A model generated the notes under the pieces. That model did not search any database. It saw only the letters and a program-made list of their open reading frames with translations, and had not been told where the DNA came from. Positions 44,444-53,522 of a DNA stretch of 64,000 nt are shown here, in pieces. The translations under genes were made by a program, and so were the position numbers. Position 1 is the stretch's first letter. Each line of letters starts with the position of its first letter. The DNA comes from Deinococcus malanensis (GTDB taxonomy: Bacteria > Deinococcota > Deinococci > Deinococcales > Deinococcaceae): positions 42,568 through 106,567 of the forward strand of contig NZ_BMPP01000016.1 of assembly GCF_014647655.1 (NCBI RefSeq), written 5' to 3'.

Positions 44444-45585
44444 CCCCCTCGGTCCTGATTGTTGGTGCCGGAATAGGCGGCCTGACTCTGGCTCAGGTGT
44501 TGAAACGCGCCGGGGCCGAGGTTCAGGTGATCGAGAAGGTAGCGTCCTGGCGGCCGGTGGGCGCGGGACTGATTCTCAGCGTCAACGCCCTGAGGGTTCT
44601 GGACCGGGTGGGGCTGCGGGAAGTGACCGCGCAGGCCGGCCAGACTCTGGCGTCGGTCCAACTGACAGACGCGCGTGGACGCCCCCTGCAGACCATGTCG
44701 TATCAGGCTTATGGTGGGGCGGTTGCCCTGCACCGCGCGGCATTGCAGGACGTCCTTGGACAGGGTCTCGGAGAACAAGTGCGGTTCGGCACGACCGTGC
44801 AGGCTCTTCGTCAGGACCACCAGGGAGTGGATGTCACGTTCAGTGACGGCTCCAGGCACCGATTCGACGTGGTGGTTGGGGCAGACGGGCTGCACTCGTC
44901 GGTTCGCGGCCTCGTGTTTGGGGACGTTCCGAAACGCTATGCCGGCTACACCAGCTGGCGCTTTGTGGTCAGTGCTCCTGCATCCCGGCATGCCGTGGAG
45001 ATGTGGAGCCGGGGCTGCCGGCTGGGATTCGTGCCTATCGGGGGTGGGCAGACGTACGGGTACATTACGGCTAACGCGCAGGAAGGGCAACGCGAAGGCA
45101 CGCCTGACCCCAGCAGCGAGGTCAGGGCGCGATGCGCGGAATTTGCTGATCCCGCGCCAGAGCTGCTGACCCGACTGAAGCCGGACACGCCAGTAATCCG
45201 CACGGATATCCACGAGGTTCGCCTGCCCTGCTGGGTGCACGGCCGGGTGGCCTTACTGGGCGACGCCGCGCATGCCATGACGCCCAACCTGGGGCAGGGC
45301 GCGGCCATGAGCCTGGAAGACGCCTGGGTTCTGGGCGAGCAGCTCACAGCGTCCTCTGACCTTCCTGCAGCTCTGGCACGGTATGGCCGAATTCGGCGCC
45401 GGAGGGTTGACCGTGTGCAGACCGCGTCGCGCCTGCTGGGTCAGGCTGGGCAGCTGGAGGCAGCAGGCCTGCGTGCCCTGAGGGCCATGGCCATGCGCCT
45501 CACCCCGCCGGAACTCACACGTCGGTCGATGGGTCAACTCTTTCAGGCCGATCCAGGCGGTACTGGGTTCGATGATCTCGGATGA
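44440..45585 (+). CDS. FAD-dependent monooxygenase
   Basis: An N-terminal GxGxxG dinucleotide motif (VLIVGAGIGGLTLAQVL), the DG motif (VVVGADGLHSSVRG) and the GD motif (VALLGDAAHAMTPNLGQGAAM) define class A flavoprotein hydroxylases (PHBH-like). 381 residues, no membrane anchor. It would hydroxylate an aromatic or drug-like substrate using NAD(P)H and oxygen, and resembles TetX-like enzymes in the TetR-operon layout. The substrate is unknown, perhaps the ligand of the TetR protein. Confidence 0.9.
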   Translation: MTPSVLIVGAGIGGLTLAQVLKRAGAEVQVIEKVASWRPVGAGLILSVNALRVLDRVGLREVTAQAGQTLASVQLTDARGRPLQTMSYQAYGGAVALHRAALQDVLGQGLGEQVRFGTTVQALRQDHQGVDVTFSDGSRHRFDVVVGADGLHSSVRGLVFGDVPKRYAGYTSWRFVVSAPASRHAVEMWSRGCRLGFVPIGGGQTYGYITANAQEGQREGTPDPSSEVRARCAEFADPAPELLTRLKPDTPVIRTDIHEVRLPCWVHGRVALLGDAAHAMTPNLGQGAAMSLEDAWVLGEQLTASSDLPAALARYGRIRRRRVDRVQTASRLLGQAGQLEAAGLRALRAMAMRLTPPELTRRSMGQLFQADPGGTGFDDLG

Positions 45586-45594
45586 ATTCATACC

Positions 45595-45894
45595 TCAGCG
45601 TGTAGTTTCTTTGGCGAAGAAGGCCGCGGCTTTTTTCAGGATTTCACGCTCCTGTCGGAGGATTTCGTTTTCTTTGCGCAGCCTGCGGATCTCCTGCTGC
45701 TCTGGAGTCAGGATCTGCTGCCCATGACCAGGAAAAGCGGCCTTGCCCTTCTCCTGCTCGGCATTCATCCATTTGCGCAGTAGGGAAGCATTCAGGCCCA
45801 GGTCACGGGCGGTCCCGGCCAGGTTGCCGCTGGTTCGGGCCAGTCGCACGGCATCCCGTTTGAACTCGGCGGTGTGGATTCTGCGATCAGTCAT
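45595..45894 (-). pseudogene. IS3-family OrfA remnant without orfB
   Basis: A complete 99-residue OrfA: helix-turn-helix TAEFKRDAVRLARTSGNLAG and a leucine-zipper helix (ILTPEQQEIRRLRKENEIL). It is different from the OrfA at 22192. The orfB that should follow on its left is missing, because the sequence runs into the monooxygenase gene after 10 bases. So this is an incomplete element. Confidence 0.8.
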
Positions 45895-46025
45895 GATGGT
45901 GCCTCCTATCGTGGGGGCTTATCTCCATCTACGCCATATCGGGTCATCCTCATACCGTACCTCGCTGGCCGGGGTTGGGGGGAGGGGAGCTTGTGCGCCC
46001 ACCCAGCGCCCCGGCACGGTGAAGC

Positions 46026-46316
46026 ATGACGCTTTTCAACGCAGTGCGGATGCCGGACGTGGACCGGGGAATCACAGAGCGTGAGTTGCGGCGCCTCACG
46101 GTGGAGGTGCGGGCGGTCGTGCCGGATGTGGCAGTGGTGGTCGTCACGAACGCAAACCGGGGCATTGGTGTGAGCCTGCACGACCAGGCCGGTCACACGC
46201 TTGACATGGCAGGAGTGCCGTTCTCACTCCTGGAGGACCTCATGACCTTCTTCGGGCTCGGATGCTGGGTCCTGACCGGGACCGGGCTGCCCGCGGCCAG
46301 GGTTCGTGGCGTGTAA
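46026..46316 (+). CDS. Hypothetical protein, 96 aa
   Basis: ATG 46026 gives a protein with a charged N-terminus (DVDRGITERELRRLTVEV), beta strands (VAVVVVTNANRGIGV) and a hydrophobic C-terminus. Weak ribosome binding site (GGTGAAG). Family not recognised. Confidence 0.4.
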   Translation: MTLFNAVRMPDVDRGITERELRRLTVEVRAVVPDVAVVVVTNANRGIGVSLHDQAGHTLDMAGVPFSLLEDLMTFFGLGCWVLTGTGLPAARVRGV

Positions 46317-46366
46317 CCCGACTTCCCCTGAGTGTGCCTGCCCGGGCGATGAGGCAAGGTAGAGCC

Positions 46367-46640
46367 ATGTCGCCGGTTGACGTCCACGTCCTCAATCCTC
46401 ATTCCAGAGCGTTCGCTCAGGACCTCTTAGCGGTGCATCCCGAGTGGCGAGCGCACGCTCAAGCGCACGACGAGGGTGAAGCGTTCAGTGTCACCCTCGC
46501 CTCTCCCGCTGACCACGAGTGCCAGCTGTGGATAACCACGGAAGACCAGCACATCACCATCGGGTTCGACCACTGGCACGGGCACTGGTTCGAACCTGCG
46601 GAAGCCCTCGAAATGATTACAGGGTGTGTGGGTCCTGGTT
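46367..46640 (+). pseudogene. Hypothetical gene, 3' truncated
   Basis: ATG 46367 begins a coherent protein (VHVLNPHSRAFAQDLLAVHP, HECQLWITTEDQHITIGFDH, HWHGHWFEPAEALEMITG). After about residue 90 the reading frame continues to 46951 but becomes incoherent and overlaps the opposite gene. The real sequence probably ends near 46640. No family recognised. Confidence 0.45.
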
Positions 46641-46700
46641 TGGGCTCCCAACTTCTGGAGTGCCCGGCCCATCTGTTGTCTGACCATCCGCGGAGGGATG

Positions 46701-47582
46701 TCAGGCAGTGCGCCCATTCCACACTCTCCGAATCAAGAGACCTGCGAGCCCCAGGAACATCACGCCTAGAAGCACTCGTGGCTCCAGCACCCGCTCACCT
46801 ATCACCATCGCCAGAAGTGCGAACAGTACAAAGCCACACACCAGACCTACCACCTTCGCCTCCGGAAGCAGAGACCTCAACTGCCGGGCCTCCCAAACCA
46901 CGGACTTTCCCTGGGTGTCTGCCTGAGCAGAGTAGGCACTCACGTCCTTGACCACCCCGCTGAGCCGTCCTTCCAGTTGAGCCAGCTGCTGGGTCAAGGA
47001 CGTCAGGCCCCGCTGCAGTTCCGCCGAAGTGTTGGCCTGGCCTTCCATCCGCTCCATCAGTCCGGCGATGACTGCCATCTCTTCCCGGACCGTCCGCAAC
47101 TCTCCCGGGATTTCCCCCAGGCGCTGCAGCTCCTGCTCCCTCCCCTGCGACAACCGGTCAATCCAGTCATCCAGTTCCTTCTCTACGCCAGCGACCTTGG
47201 CCGTCAGGGCAAGCTCGACCCGACGCAACGACCCGGCCACTTGGTCAGTCCACGCGGACCGCAGTTCATTCCGCTGCTCCTTCATCAAGCGACGGGACTC
47301 CTCCCAATGATGCTCCTCCCTCGCGCGGGCCCGGGCCTCCACCTCCTCCGAGAACAAAAGCAGCTTCACTGCAATCAACTCCAGCGGTTGCTCCTCCCGA
47401 CCCTCTGCCGCTTCCGGCATCCTTCCCACAGGTTCCGCAGCCGGTGAAGAAGACATCACCTCTACCTCTTTCACGGCCGTGTCCCGCAGCAACTCACCCA
47501 GGCACTCCAACACCGGCCGCCTCTCCCGACTCGACTGACCGAACGCCTGCACCAACAGCCGATCCACTTCAGGCGTGATCAA
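46701..47582 (-). CDS. Coiled-coil protein with C-terminal transmembrane pair
   Basis: TTG 47582 overlaps the TGA of the upstream fragment (TGATTG), suggesting coupling. About residues 70-225 are strongly coiled-coil (EEVEARARAREEHHWEESRR, ERMEGQANTSAELQRGLTSL). Residues about 242-285 hold two hydrophobic helices (VVGLVCGFVLFALLAMVIG and VLLGVMFLGLAGLLI). The plan resembles mobilisation-linked MbeD/MobB-like or phage tape-like small membrane proteins, but no family is certain. Confidence 0.55.
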   Translation of the reverse strand: MITPEVDRLLVQAFGQSSRERRPVLECLGELLRDTAVKEVEVMSSSPAAEPVGRMPEAAEGREEQPLELIAVKLLLFSEEVEARARAREEHHWEESRRLMKEQRNELRSAWTDQVAGSLRRVELALTAKVAGVEKELDDWIDRLSQGREQELQRLGEIPGELRTVREEMAVIAGLMERMEGQANTSAELQRGLTSLTQQLAQLEGRLSGVVKDVSAYSAQADTQGKSVVWEARQLRSLLPEAKVVGLVCGFVLFALLAMVIGERVLEPRVLLGVMFLGLAGLLIRRVWNGRTA

Positions 47583-47700
47583 TCAGGGGGCCCCCAGCGC
47601 CGGACTCAGGCTGCGGCCCCACCTCTGCTCAAGCAACAGCAGCATCTGCCGCACCGTCTCCGCATTCCCATAATTCGTTCGCTCCCGCCACTGTGTTGCA
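47583..47700 (-). pseudogene. Gene fragment upstream of the coiled-coil gene
   Basis: Leftward the frame reads RERTNYGNAETVRQMLLLLE and ends PALGAP. It looks like the C-terminal helix of an AAA+-like protein (GNAxxVR pattern), but this is weak. Its 5' part has been replaced by DinB-derived sequence. Confidence 0.3.
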
Positions 47701-48163
47701 CTTTCGCCCGCCAGATCACATCCTGAACGCCCAGTCGCTTCAGCATATGAATCACCTGCGACCGGTGATGGGCACCGTGCGTCAGGACGTGCACCAACGT
47801 GGTGCCATACTGGCGGGAACTCTGATCCGCCCGAGCAGGCTAGTGATCGTCCCACCGTCCACGTTCCTCCACGTCGTGGGCAGTTCGGGCAAACTGCTCG
47901 GCCACCGTGGCCAGACGAAATTGCAAACTGGGAAGAGAAACAGGGTCGTGAGGGAGGGGGTCCAACGACCATTGCGGTTGACCGTTCATCAGATCCGTCC
48001 ACCACTTCATACTCTCGATGATGTGATGCAGGGAAAGGCGTACCGTACGCAAACCCAGATCAAACTCCTGGTCCAACTGCTCATCGGAGAGCGCAGCACT
48101 CTGTTCAATCAGACGTCGCGTGGTGCCCTCGTTATGGGCGAGCAGGGTATCGAGCAGATTCAT
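47700..48163 (-). pseudogene. DinB/DUF664 family protein with in-frame amber codon
   Basis: ATG 48163 overlaps the VOC gene stop as ATGA. The frame has LLAHNEGTTRRLIEQSAALS, RLSLHHIIESMKWWTDLM and ends at TAG 47840-47842. In the same frame after the stop comes GTTLVHVLTHGAHHRSQVIH, the DinB metal-binding HGAHHRxQ motif and last helix. So the stop removes two histidines of the metal site. The DinB-like fold is a four-helix bundle with thiol-transferase-type members; this copy is probably inactive unless the stop is read through. Confidence 0.65.
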
Positions 48164-48558
48164 CGGTCCTGGGCGACCTCCCAGATGGTTCCCATCGGGT
48201 CCTGGAAACTGGCGGTGCGGATGCCACAGGGTCGGTCCATCGGCCCGTTCAGCAACCTGACGCCTTTGGCCGTCAGCTCGGCGCATCTGGCGTCCACATT
48301 CTCGACACGAAGGGTATACACGGCACGGGCACCATCCTGGGGGCGCGCGGCTGTTGCCGGGGCGATCAGTTCCTCGGCTTGACTGATGGCGAGGATGTTG
48401 ATCAGGGTGCTCCCGAACTGGAACACGGCTGAGGTGTCACCTTCAAATGAGATCGGAAGGTCGAAAACCCTCTGGTAAAAGGCTTTGGCTTCCTCGAGGT
48501 TCTCAGTGAGCAGGGTGATGGCGAAAATGTTGCTCGTCCACGGGGTCTGGTCAGTCAT
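48160..48558 (-). CDS. VOC family (glyoxalase/bleomycin resistance-like) protein
   Basis: ATG 48558 has GGAGGAG seven bases upstream. One VOC domain of 132 residues: NIFAITLLTENLEEAKAFYQRVF, STLINILAIS, YTLRVENVDARCAELTAKGV and FQDPMGTIWEVAQ. The last Glu and other residues fit a metal-binding site. It is translationally coupled to the DinB-like gene downstream (4-base overlap), a frequent pairing. Confidence 0.85.
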   Translation of the reverse strand: MTDQTPWTSNIFAITLLTENLEEAKAFYQRVFDLPISFEGDTSAVFQFGSTLINILAISQAEELIAPATAARPQDGARAVYTLRVENVDARCAELTAKGVRLLNGPMDRPCGIRTASFQDPMGTIWEVAQDR

Positions 48559-48794
48559 GGATGCACTCCTCCAATGTAGGTCAGCCAGTGTGGACACGTC
48601 GGTTCAGACGAGGTCGGGAGAGGTGACCGTCAAGATCACCAGGTTCCGGCCAGCGTCATCCTAGAGTCTGCCGAGAATAGGTTGGAGGGGAAGACACCGC
48701 CTCCTGGAGACAACAATGGGATGCCCAGGCGAGACTCCCTCTTCAGTTGGAGCCCCCAGATCTCCGCCGTCAAAACAATGGCGAGCGAAAAACG

Positions 48795-49460
48795 CTAGGG
48801 CGTCAACCGTTTCCAGTGCCCTTCAGAAACGACTTCGACGGAGTCACCCACCACTTTGATGGCGGTCCGGTCGTCGATCGCGTAGCAAGGCCCCTTGATG
48901 CTGGCCGCCCAGCGTTCCGCAGCGGACATGGTATTCCCCGGCAGCATTTCGTGATCCAGATGCGGGAAGATCGAGAAGTCAACGACCCCGAGGGCGCGGT
49001 CGTCTGGCGCAGAAGGCCATTCGACAAAGTACTCACCGATCTGCGGCGTCATCACCATGCTCCCAGCGCTCAGCCCCACCCAGACAGTCTCGGGCAGCGA
49101 GGGCAGGAGCTCTGCCAGCCCGGATTCCCGCATCCAGTGGCATAAGTACGTCGCGTCACCCCCATCCACCAGCAGGACGTCGGCCTCCCGGACCCACGGC
49201 ACCCACCGCTCCTGGCTGATGCTCGGCAACGCAGTCAGTTCGAGGACGCCCACCGACTTCCATCCCAGGCCACACATGGTCGCCGGAGTCTGGTCAGTAA
49301 TGAAGTGCCGCACCGAGCCTGGTCCGCACATCGGGTGACCCCACTGCGCGGTCGGGATACACAGGGCGGTGGACTCCGCGATCGGTTTCGTCAGCAGGCC
49401 GACCAGCGCATCGTGGATGCTCGGGTTGGTGATGCCGCCGGAAGTAAGCAGAAGTTTCAT
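48795..49460 (-). CDS. S51 family (peptidase E-like) protein, 221 aa
   Basis: ATG 49460 with AAGGAGAG upstream; the longer frame (to 49673) adds no family sequence. The Ser nucleophile sits in VWVGLSAGSMVM, and downstream DFSIFPHLDHEMLPG carries the His. Core blocks LLLTSGGITN and ADVLLVDGGDATYL match the S51 (dipeptidase E) fold, a class I glutamine amidotransferase-like fold. Dipeptidase E cleaves Asp-Xaa dipeptides; several relatives have other roles, so the substrate is unproven. Cytoplasmic. Confidence 0.75.
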   Translation of the reverse strand: MKLLLTSGGITNPSIHDALVGLLTKPIAESTALCIPTAQWGHPMCGPGSVRHFITDQTPATMCGLGWKSVGVLELTALPSISQERWVPWVREADVLLVDGGDATYLCHWMRESGLAELLPSLPETVWVGLSAGSMVMTPQIGEYFVEWPSAPDDRALGVVDFSIFPHLDHEMLPGNTMSAAERWAASIKGPCYAIDDRTAIKVVGDSVEVVSEGHWKRLTP

Positions 49461-49511
49461 GGGTGCTCTCCTTGCTGATGCCTCTGCTTCGGGCAGCATA
49501 CTGCACCCGTG

Positions 49512-50060
49512 ATGGCACCACTCCAGGTCATTCTTGGCGCAGGAAATCAGGCCTGGGACGGTTGGACTCCCACGCAGCGAGAACAACTCGACCTGACGGA
49601 CCGTACAAGTTTCGAGCGGTACTTCGGTGACCGACGCGCTGACGCCTTCCTGTGCGAGCACGTCTGGGAGCACCTCACTTCAGAGCAGGGTCTGGAGGCT
49701 GCCCGTCTGTGCTTCAACTTTCTCCAACCAGGTGGGTTCCTGCGCTGCGCGGTTCCCGACGCGAACTTCCCGGACGAGGAGTACCAGCGGATCGTGCAGG
49801 TGGGTGGGCCTGGTCCGGCGGACCACCCGGCAGCGGACCACAAAATCGTGTACGACGCTCACCGCTTCAGGCAAGTCTTTGAGATGGCAGGCTTTGAGGT
49901 GGACTTGCTGGAATACTGCGATGAGCGGGGCCGCTTCCACTATCACGGTTGGGATGTGACGACGGGGCCGATCTACCGCTCGCTGCTGCTCGATCACCGC
50001 AACCGTGACGGCAAGGTGGGCTGTGTTTCCATCGTTCTGGATGCCAGGAAACCCCGCTGA
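49512..50060 (+). CDS. SAM-dependent methyltransferase-like protein
   Basis: The frame starts with GTG/ATG at 49509/49512. The pattern LQVILGAGNQAWDGW, then ADAFLCEHVWEHLTSEQGLE, FLQPGGFLRCAVPD and FEMAGFEVDLLEYCD resembles predicted class I SAM methyltransferases of the sugar/lipid type with a shortened motif I. 182 residues. No partner gene is adjacent; it is divergent from the S51 gene. Confidence 0.65.
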   Translation: MAPLQVILGAGNQAWDGWTPTQREQLDLTDRTSFERYFGDRRADAFLCEHVWEHLTSEQGLEAARLCFNFLQPGGFLRCAVPDANFPDEEYQRIVQVGGPGPADHPAADHKIVYDAHRFRQVFEMAGFEVDLLEYCDERGRFHYHGWDVTTGPIYRSLLLDHRNRDGKVGCVSIVLDARKPR

Positions 50061-50196
50061 TGGTCGCTTTCGGAGACTGACGTAAAGTGACACCGACCGG
50101 AGGTGCCCGAGGCTCCTGAAGTACCGTCCACCCCGTCCAGTTCAGAGCAGAAAGCAGTTTGGATGGTGGCCGCTCTCAATAAACCGGATATCGGCC

Positions 50197-50958
50197 TTAG
50201 TCGTCTGCCGGCTTCGGGTTCATGACGCTGAACGTCGCGCCAGCAGGATCGGCCAGGACAGCCATGCGCCCGTAAGGCATATCGAAAGGCGCCACCAGCA
50301 CCTTCCCGCCCTGATCCTGAGCCACCTGCGCTGCCCGGTCGACGTCGGTCACATAGAAGTAGGTCACCCAGTGGGGCTCCGTAACAGCTTCCCAGTTCGC
50401 ACCATGCCCTGACACTCCGGCATAGCCCTGCTCGCCGTGCCGGAGCTGGTGGTAATCCGCGCCTTCAATCGGCGTGCTCTCGGCACCGAACAGTTGAGTG
50501 TAAAACGACAGGGCGCGGGCCGAGTCGCGGGTGTTGACCTCCACCCAGGCCACGCTGCCGTCGCCTTCCCGGGCTTCGAAACCCTGATGGTTGCCGGCCT
50601 GCCACAGGCCGAAAGTGGCGCCCGTGGGATCGCTGAACACCCCCATATGACCCTGGTCACCGATCTGCATCGGCCCCATGATGACCTGGCCACCTAAGCG
50701 CGTGACGTGCTCTGCATCGGCAGCGATATCGTCGCTGGCAAAGTAGACCGTCCAGGCACTCGGCATCTCTGCGCCGGGTGGAAGCGGAGCCAGCCCCGTC
50801 GCCAGTTTTCCGTCCTGGAAGGCCATTGCGTAATGGCCGTATTCCTCACTGCTTTCTCCGTATTCCCAGCCGAACAGGGCCGTGTAGAAGGCTTTGCTCT
50901 GGTCTGGCATGGGTGTGGCGAGGTCAGTCCAGCTAGGTTGTCCGGCAGGATAGGTCAT
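50197..50958 (-). CDS. VOC family protein, two-domain
   Basis: ATG 50958 follows AAGGAGGAG. 253 residues with two tandem glyoxalase-like domains: PSWTDLATPMPDQSKAFYTA, MGVFSDPTGATFGLWQ, then VAWVEVNTRDSARALSFYTQ and VLADPAGATFSVMNP. Tandem VOC proteins of this type occur widely and have dioxygenase, isomerase or resistance roles. Metal ligands are not clearly assigned. Cytoplasmic. Confidence 0.85.
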   Translation of the reverse strand: MTYPAGQPSWTDLATPMPDQSKAFYTALFGWEYGESSEEYGHYAMAFQDGKLATGLAPLPPGAEMPSAWTVYFASDDIAADAEHVTRLGGQVIMGPMQIGDQGHMGVFSDPTGATFGLWQAGNHQGFEAREGDGSVAWVEVNTRDSARALSFYTQLFGAESTPIEGADYHQLRHGEQGYAGVSGHGANWEAVTEPHWVTYFYVTDVDRAAQVAQDQGGKVLVAPFDMPYGRMAVLADPAGATFSVMNPKPADD

Positions 50959-51500
50959 GGGCGCTCCTCCTTAAATTGTGATCAAGAGTAGCGTAAGTCA
51001 CAGCATTTATTTTGTCAATAGCATAATTCTAGATTGAAGCCGAACAGCCTGGGATGGGTGTAGGTGAAACGGGATGGTCTGGGCAACTTCTGTGCCCATC
51101 CAGCAACTAATGTGTCAAACCCTCAGCCCGGTGGTCACAGCTGTATCAGCAGGCAGTTGCAATTGCATTGAACAGAAGGAGACGAAGTTATCCCTGTTCC
51201 CGGGATAGGGGCTGGGCGGTCGCCCGGTCGTATAAGGCGCACATTCCACTCTGCTGAGCCTGCTGGTATACCTAGATGCCGTCAACGCCGGGTGAAAACT
51301 GACCGTGAGGGTAACCCTGGTGCCACCCGCTCCAGATCCGGGTAGAGGCCCGCTTGAGGCCCAGCGCCATTCACATACATGAACGCGCTTGTATGCCGGC
51401 GAATCATGTGCCCCCAGCCGTCACAGCGTGTACCCAGCCGTGCGACACCCTCAATCCACTTTTGCATCGTGTTCTTGGCTGCAGATCTTAAGCTGAGCGA
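50959..51500. other. Intergenic region, about 540 bases
   Basis: No frame here shows protein-like sequence on either strand. It holds the promoter of the VOC gene and that of the DUF2834 gene. I see no tRNA, hairpin or repeat. Confidence 0.4.
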
Positions 51501-51848
51501 GTGACTTCCCCACAAGTGCTTTACCTGACACTCGCGGTCGTAGGCGCGGCGCTGCCCCTGGCTGCTTTTCTGCCGTGGTTGGCTGAACACGGCCTGGACC
51601 TGGCCCTGATCGGCGAGGAGATCAGGCGCAGTCGCATCTCCGCATTCGCCTGGGCGGACGTGCTGGTCACGGTCGTGACAATCCTGGTCTTTATCCGCCT
51701 CGATGCCCCCCGCGCCGGCGTGACCCGCGTGCTGTGGCCGGTATTGGCCGCGTGCCTCGTTGGGGCATCGCTGGCCCTGCCGCTCTATCTCTACCTGCGG
51801 GAGCGAGCACAACCGGGGCGCCCCTCTGAAACCGCGCCGGGCGAATGA
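51501..51848 (+). CDS. DUF2834 family membrane protein
   Basis: GTG start at 51501. Three hydrophobic segments: VLYLTLAVVGAALPLAAFLPW, FAWADVLVTVVTILVFI and VLWPVLAACLVGASLALPLYL. The arrangement, with an acidic loop EEIRRSRISAF between the first two, matches DUF2834. 115 residues. Function unknown. Confidence 0.75.
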   Translation: MTSPQVLYLTLAVVGAALPLAAFLPWLAEHGLDLALIGEEIRRSRISAFAWADVLVTVVTILVFIRLDAPRAGVTRVLWPVLAACLVGASLALPLYLYLRERAQPGRPSETAPGE

Positions 51849-51908
51849 CGGCACACGGTGGGCCGCAGCCCCCAGGCCGCAGAAGAAGCCCACGGCGACC
51901 GACTGACC

Positions 51909-52355
51909 TTACCCTCCTGCGCTTGACTCCGGCCCAGGAGCGGGCAGCGCGACCGTCAACAGCGGTACCTCAGGAAAGTCACCGTAATCCCGCACGTTCA
52001 AGGTCAGCAACTGATGCCCCCCCGCACTCGCGTGAGCGCCCACCAGAAAGTCCGTCAGGATGCGACGCAGCATTCCACCCCCAGCAGCCCGGCGCCGCAC
52101 CGAGTACGCCGCATGAGCCTGACCTGCCCGCTGCCAGGCCATGAGCGACATCTCAGGGTCCGCCACCACACCGTACGTGCGCAGCAGAGCGTCCAGATCC
52201 GGACGCATCCCGTACAGTTCGGCGTACACCGCCCCGCACACCAGCAGGCGGCCTGAGCGGGCCAGGCGATCAAGAGCCGCGGCCAGGCGGGACGCTGTGA
52301 CCTCGGCATTCCAGAGGGCCAGCAGGACATTGGTGTCCAGGGAGACGCTGCTCAA
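51909..52355 (-). CDS. PIN-domain ribonuclease toxin (VapC-like)
   Basis: A PIN domain from the start: VSLDTNVLLALWN (first Asp), VCGAVYAELYG (Glu) and later LTDFLVGAHA (Asp) with LLTLNVRDYGDF (Asp), a full set of acidic residues for a Mg-dependent RNase. The ATG overlaps the antitoxin stop by 4 bases, as in VapBC operons. It probably cleaves tRNA or rRNA when free. Confidence 0.9.
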   Translation of the reverse strand: MSSVSLDTNVLLALWNAEVTASRLAAALDRLARSGRLLVCGAVYAELYGMRPDLDALLRTYGVVADPEMSLMAWQRAGQAHAAYSVRRRAAGGGMLRRILTDFLVGAHASAGGHQLLTLNVRDYGDFPEVPLLTVALPAPGPESSAGG

Positions 52356-52651
52356 TGGTCATCCAGCAGGGTCACGTTCGGGTGTGCTGGCGCAGACCGC
52401 AGGGCGGCCGTGTCGTCGGGGTCGTGCCTGAGATCGTCTACACGCTGGCAGGCATCCTGGCCGGCGGGCAGAGGGTCAAGGCCGATCATGCCGCCGAAGC
52501 TGGGCGTGTCGCGTTGGGGGTACAGCACGACCGTGCCGTGTTCCACCTCGAAGCGGACTCGGTCGCCGTCCTGCACACCGAGGCGTTCACGGATTTCGCG
52601 GGGGAGGGTCACCTGCCCTTTACTGGTGATCTTGGCCGTAATCGTTCCCAT
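52352..52651 (-). CDS. AbrB/MazE-type antitoxin (VapB-like)
   Basis: Start taken at ATG 52651, where the SpoVT/AbrB domain begins: TITAKITSKGQVTLPREIRERLGVQDG. The frame upstream to 52750 lacks domain sequence. The second half (PSFGGMIGLDPLPAGQDACQ) would wrap and neutralise the PIN toxin. Upstream of the toxin with a 4-base overlap. The dimer should also bind the operon promoter. Confidence 0.9.
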   Translation of the reverse strand: MGTITAKITSKGQVTLPREIRERLGVQDGDRVRFEVEHGTVVLYPQRDTPSFGGMIGLDPLPAGQDACQRVDDLRHDPDDTAALRSAPAHPNVTLLDDH

Positions 52652-52792
52652 GCCGTGATTGTATTCCTTACGCGTATGTCTTACCAGAAGGCAAGGCTCA
52701 TCCACGACCGCCCCTGGCCTGCCTGCTCCCTGTTGCGTCTCACCCGCCACACTGTTGGCGAAGGACGTCCTGTGCGCTTCAACTGTGACTGA

Positions 52793-53245
52793 TCACGGCC
52801 GGACAGTCACTCCAGGCTCAAACCCACCGAACTCAATCTGCCCGCTGTGAACGACGAGACCGCCCCGTGCGGGAAGGGCATATACCGGGCGCTGATGAAG
52901 GTCCGCATACGCCTGAACCTGTGCGTGCTGCTCAGGCTGGTAATGACACCAGACGTCATGACCACCTAGGAAGTTCAGGGCAGTCGTGCTCTGCAGGCCG
53001 ATGACATCAGCATCATCGTGCGCGCAGGACAGAATGTCAGACCCCATCAGGATGGCTCCGGCGCTGCCGCCATACACAGCTCCGCCGCCAAAGGCATACC
53101 GCTTCAGGGCAGCGTCGAGAGAATGCTCGCGGAGCAGGTGCAACAGTCTGAAGGTATTTCCGCCACCGATATAGACCCCGTCGAATTCACTCAAGTCTCC
53201 CGGGTCGTGACTGGCAAGGTCAGAAAGGTCAACTCCAGAACCCAA
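52793..53245 (-). CDS. S51 peptidase-like protein, probably 5' truncated
   Basis: The frame (TTG 53245) begins in the middle of the family fold: DPGDLSEFDGVYIGGGNTFRLL, then AVYGGSAGAILMG with the Ser nucleophile, DADVIGLQ and VYALPARGGLVV. The first 50-70 residues of the usual fold, including the first beta strand, are not present upstream in any coherent frame. Distinct from the S51 gene at 48795. Confidence 0.6.
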   Translation of the reverse strand: MGSGVDLSDLASHDPGDLSEFDGVYIGGGNTFRLLHLLREHSLDAALKRYAFGGGAVYGGSAGAILMGSDILSCAHDDADVIGLQSTTALNFLGGHDVWCHYQPEQHAQVQAYADLHQRPVYALPARGGLVVHSGQIEFGGFEPGVTVRP

Positions 53246-53303
53246 CGGGTTGGACCGCTCTCTATGGGGATCGCAGTCCGCTGACCTCTAAAGGCGGGAT
53301 AAC

Positions 53304-53522
53304 TCACCCTGCACATGCAGCGTGTTCAGTCATGCGATCCACCCTGATTTCCCGCACGGCCGCCTGCAGAGCGCTCTCCCCAGGTTCGACACCACCCTTC
53401 GGGAGTGCCACGACGTCGAACTCAGGTTCATGCTGTGCGCCCCGGACATCCCGGAGGATCCAGGCTCCAGCACCACTGCAGGATGTCCTTCCGCCTCCTC
53501 TGATGAACCCCAGAGCCCTCAA
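53304..53522 (-). pseudogene. NUDIX hydrolase fragment
   Basis: Leftward the frame shows ILRDVRGAQHEPEFDVVALP and GGVEPGESALQAAVREI, the start of a Nudix box (Gx5Ex7REUxEExGU), which is cut after REI and followed by unrelated residues. No full domain remains. Confidence 0.45.

Noticed and set aside
51282..51893. 203-codon minus-strand frame over the DUF2834 gene
   Set aside because: Gln/Arg-rich shadow without domain; DUF2834 on the plus strand has clear membrane helices.
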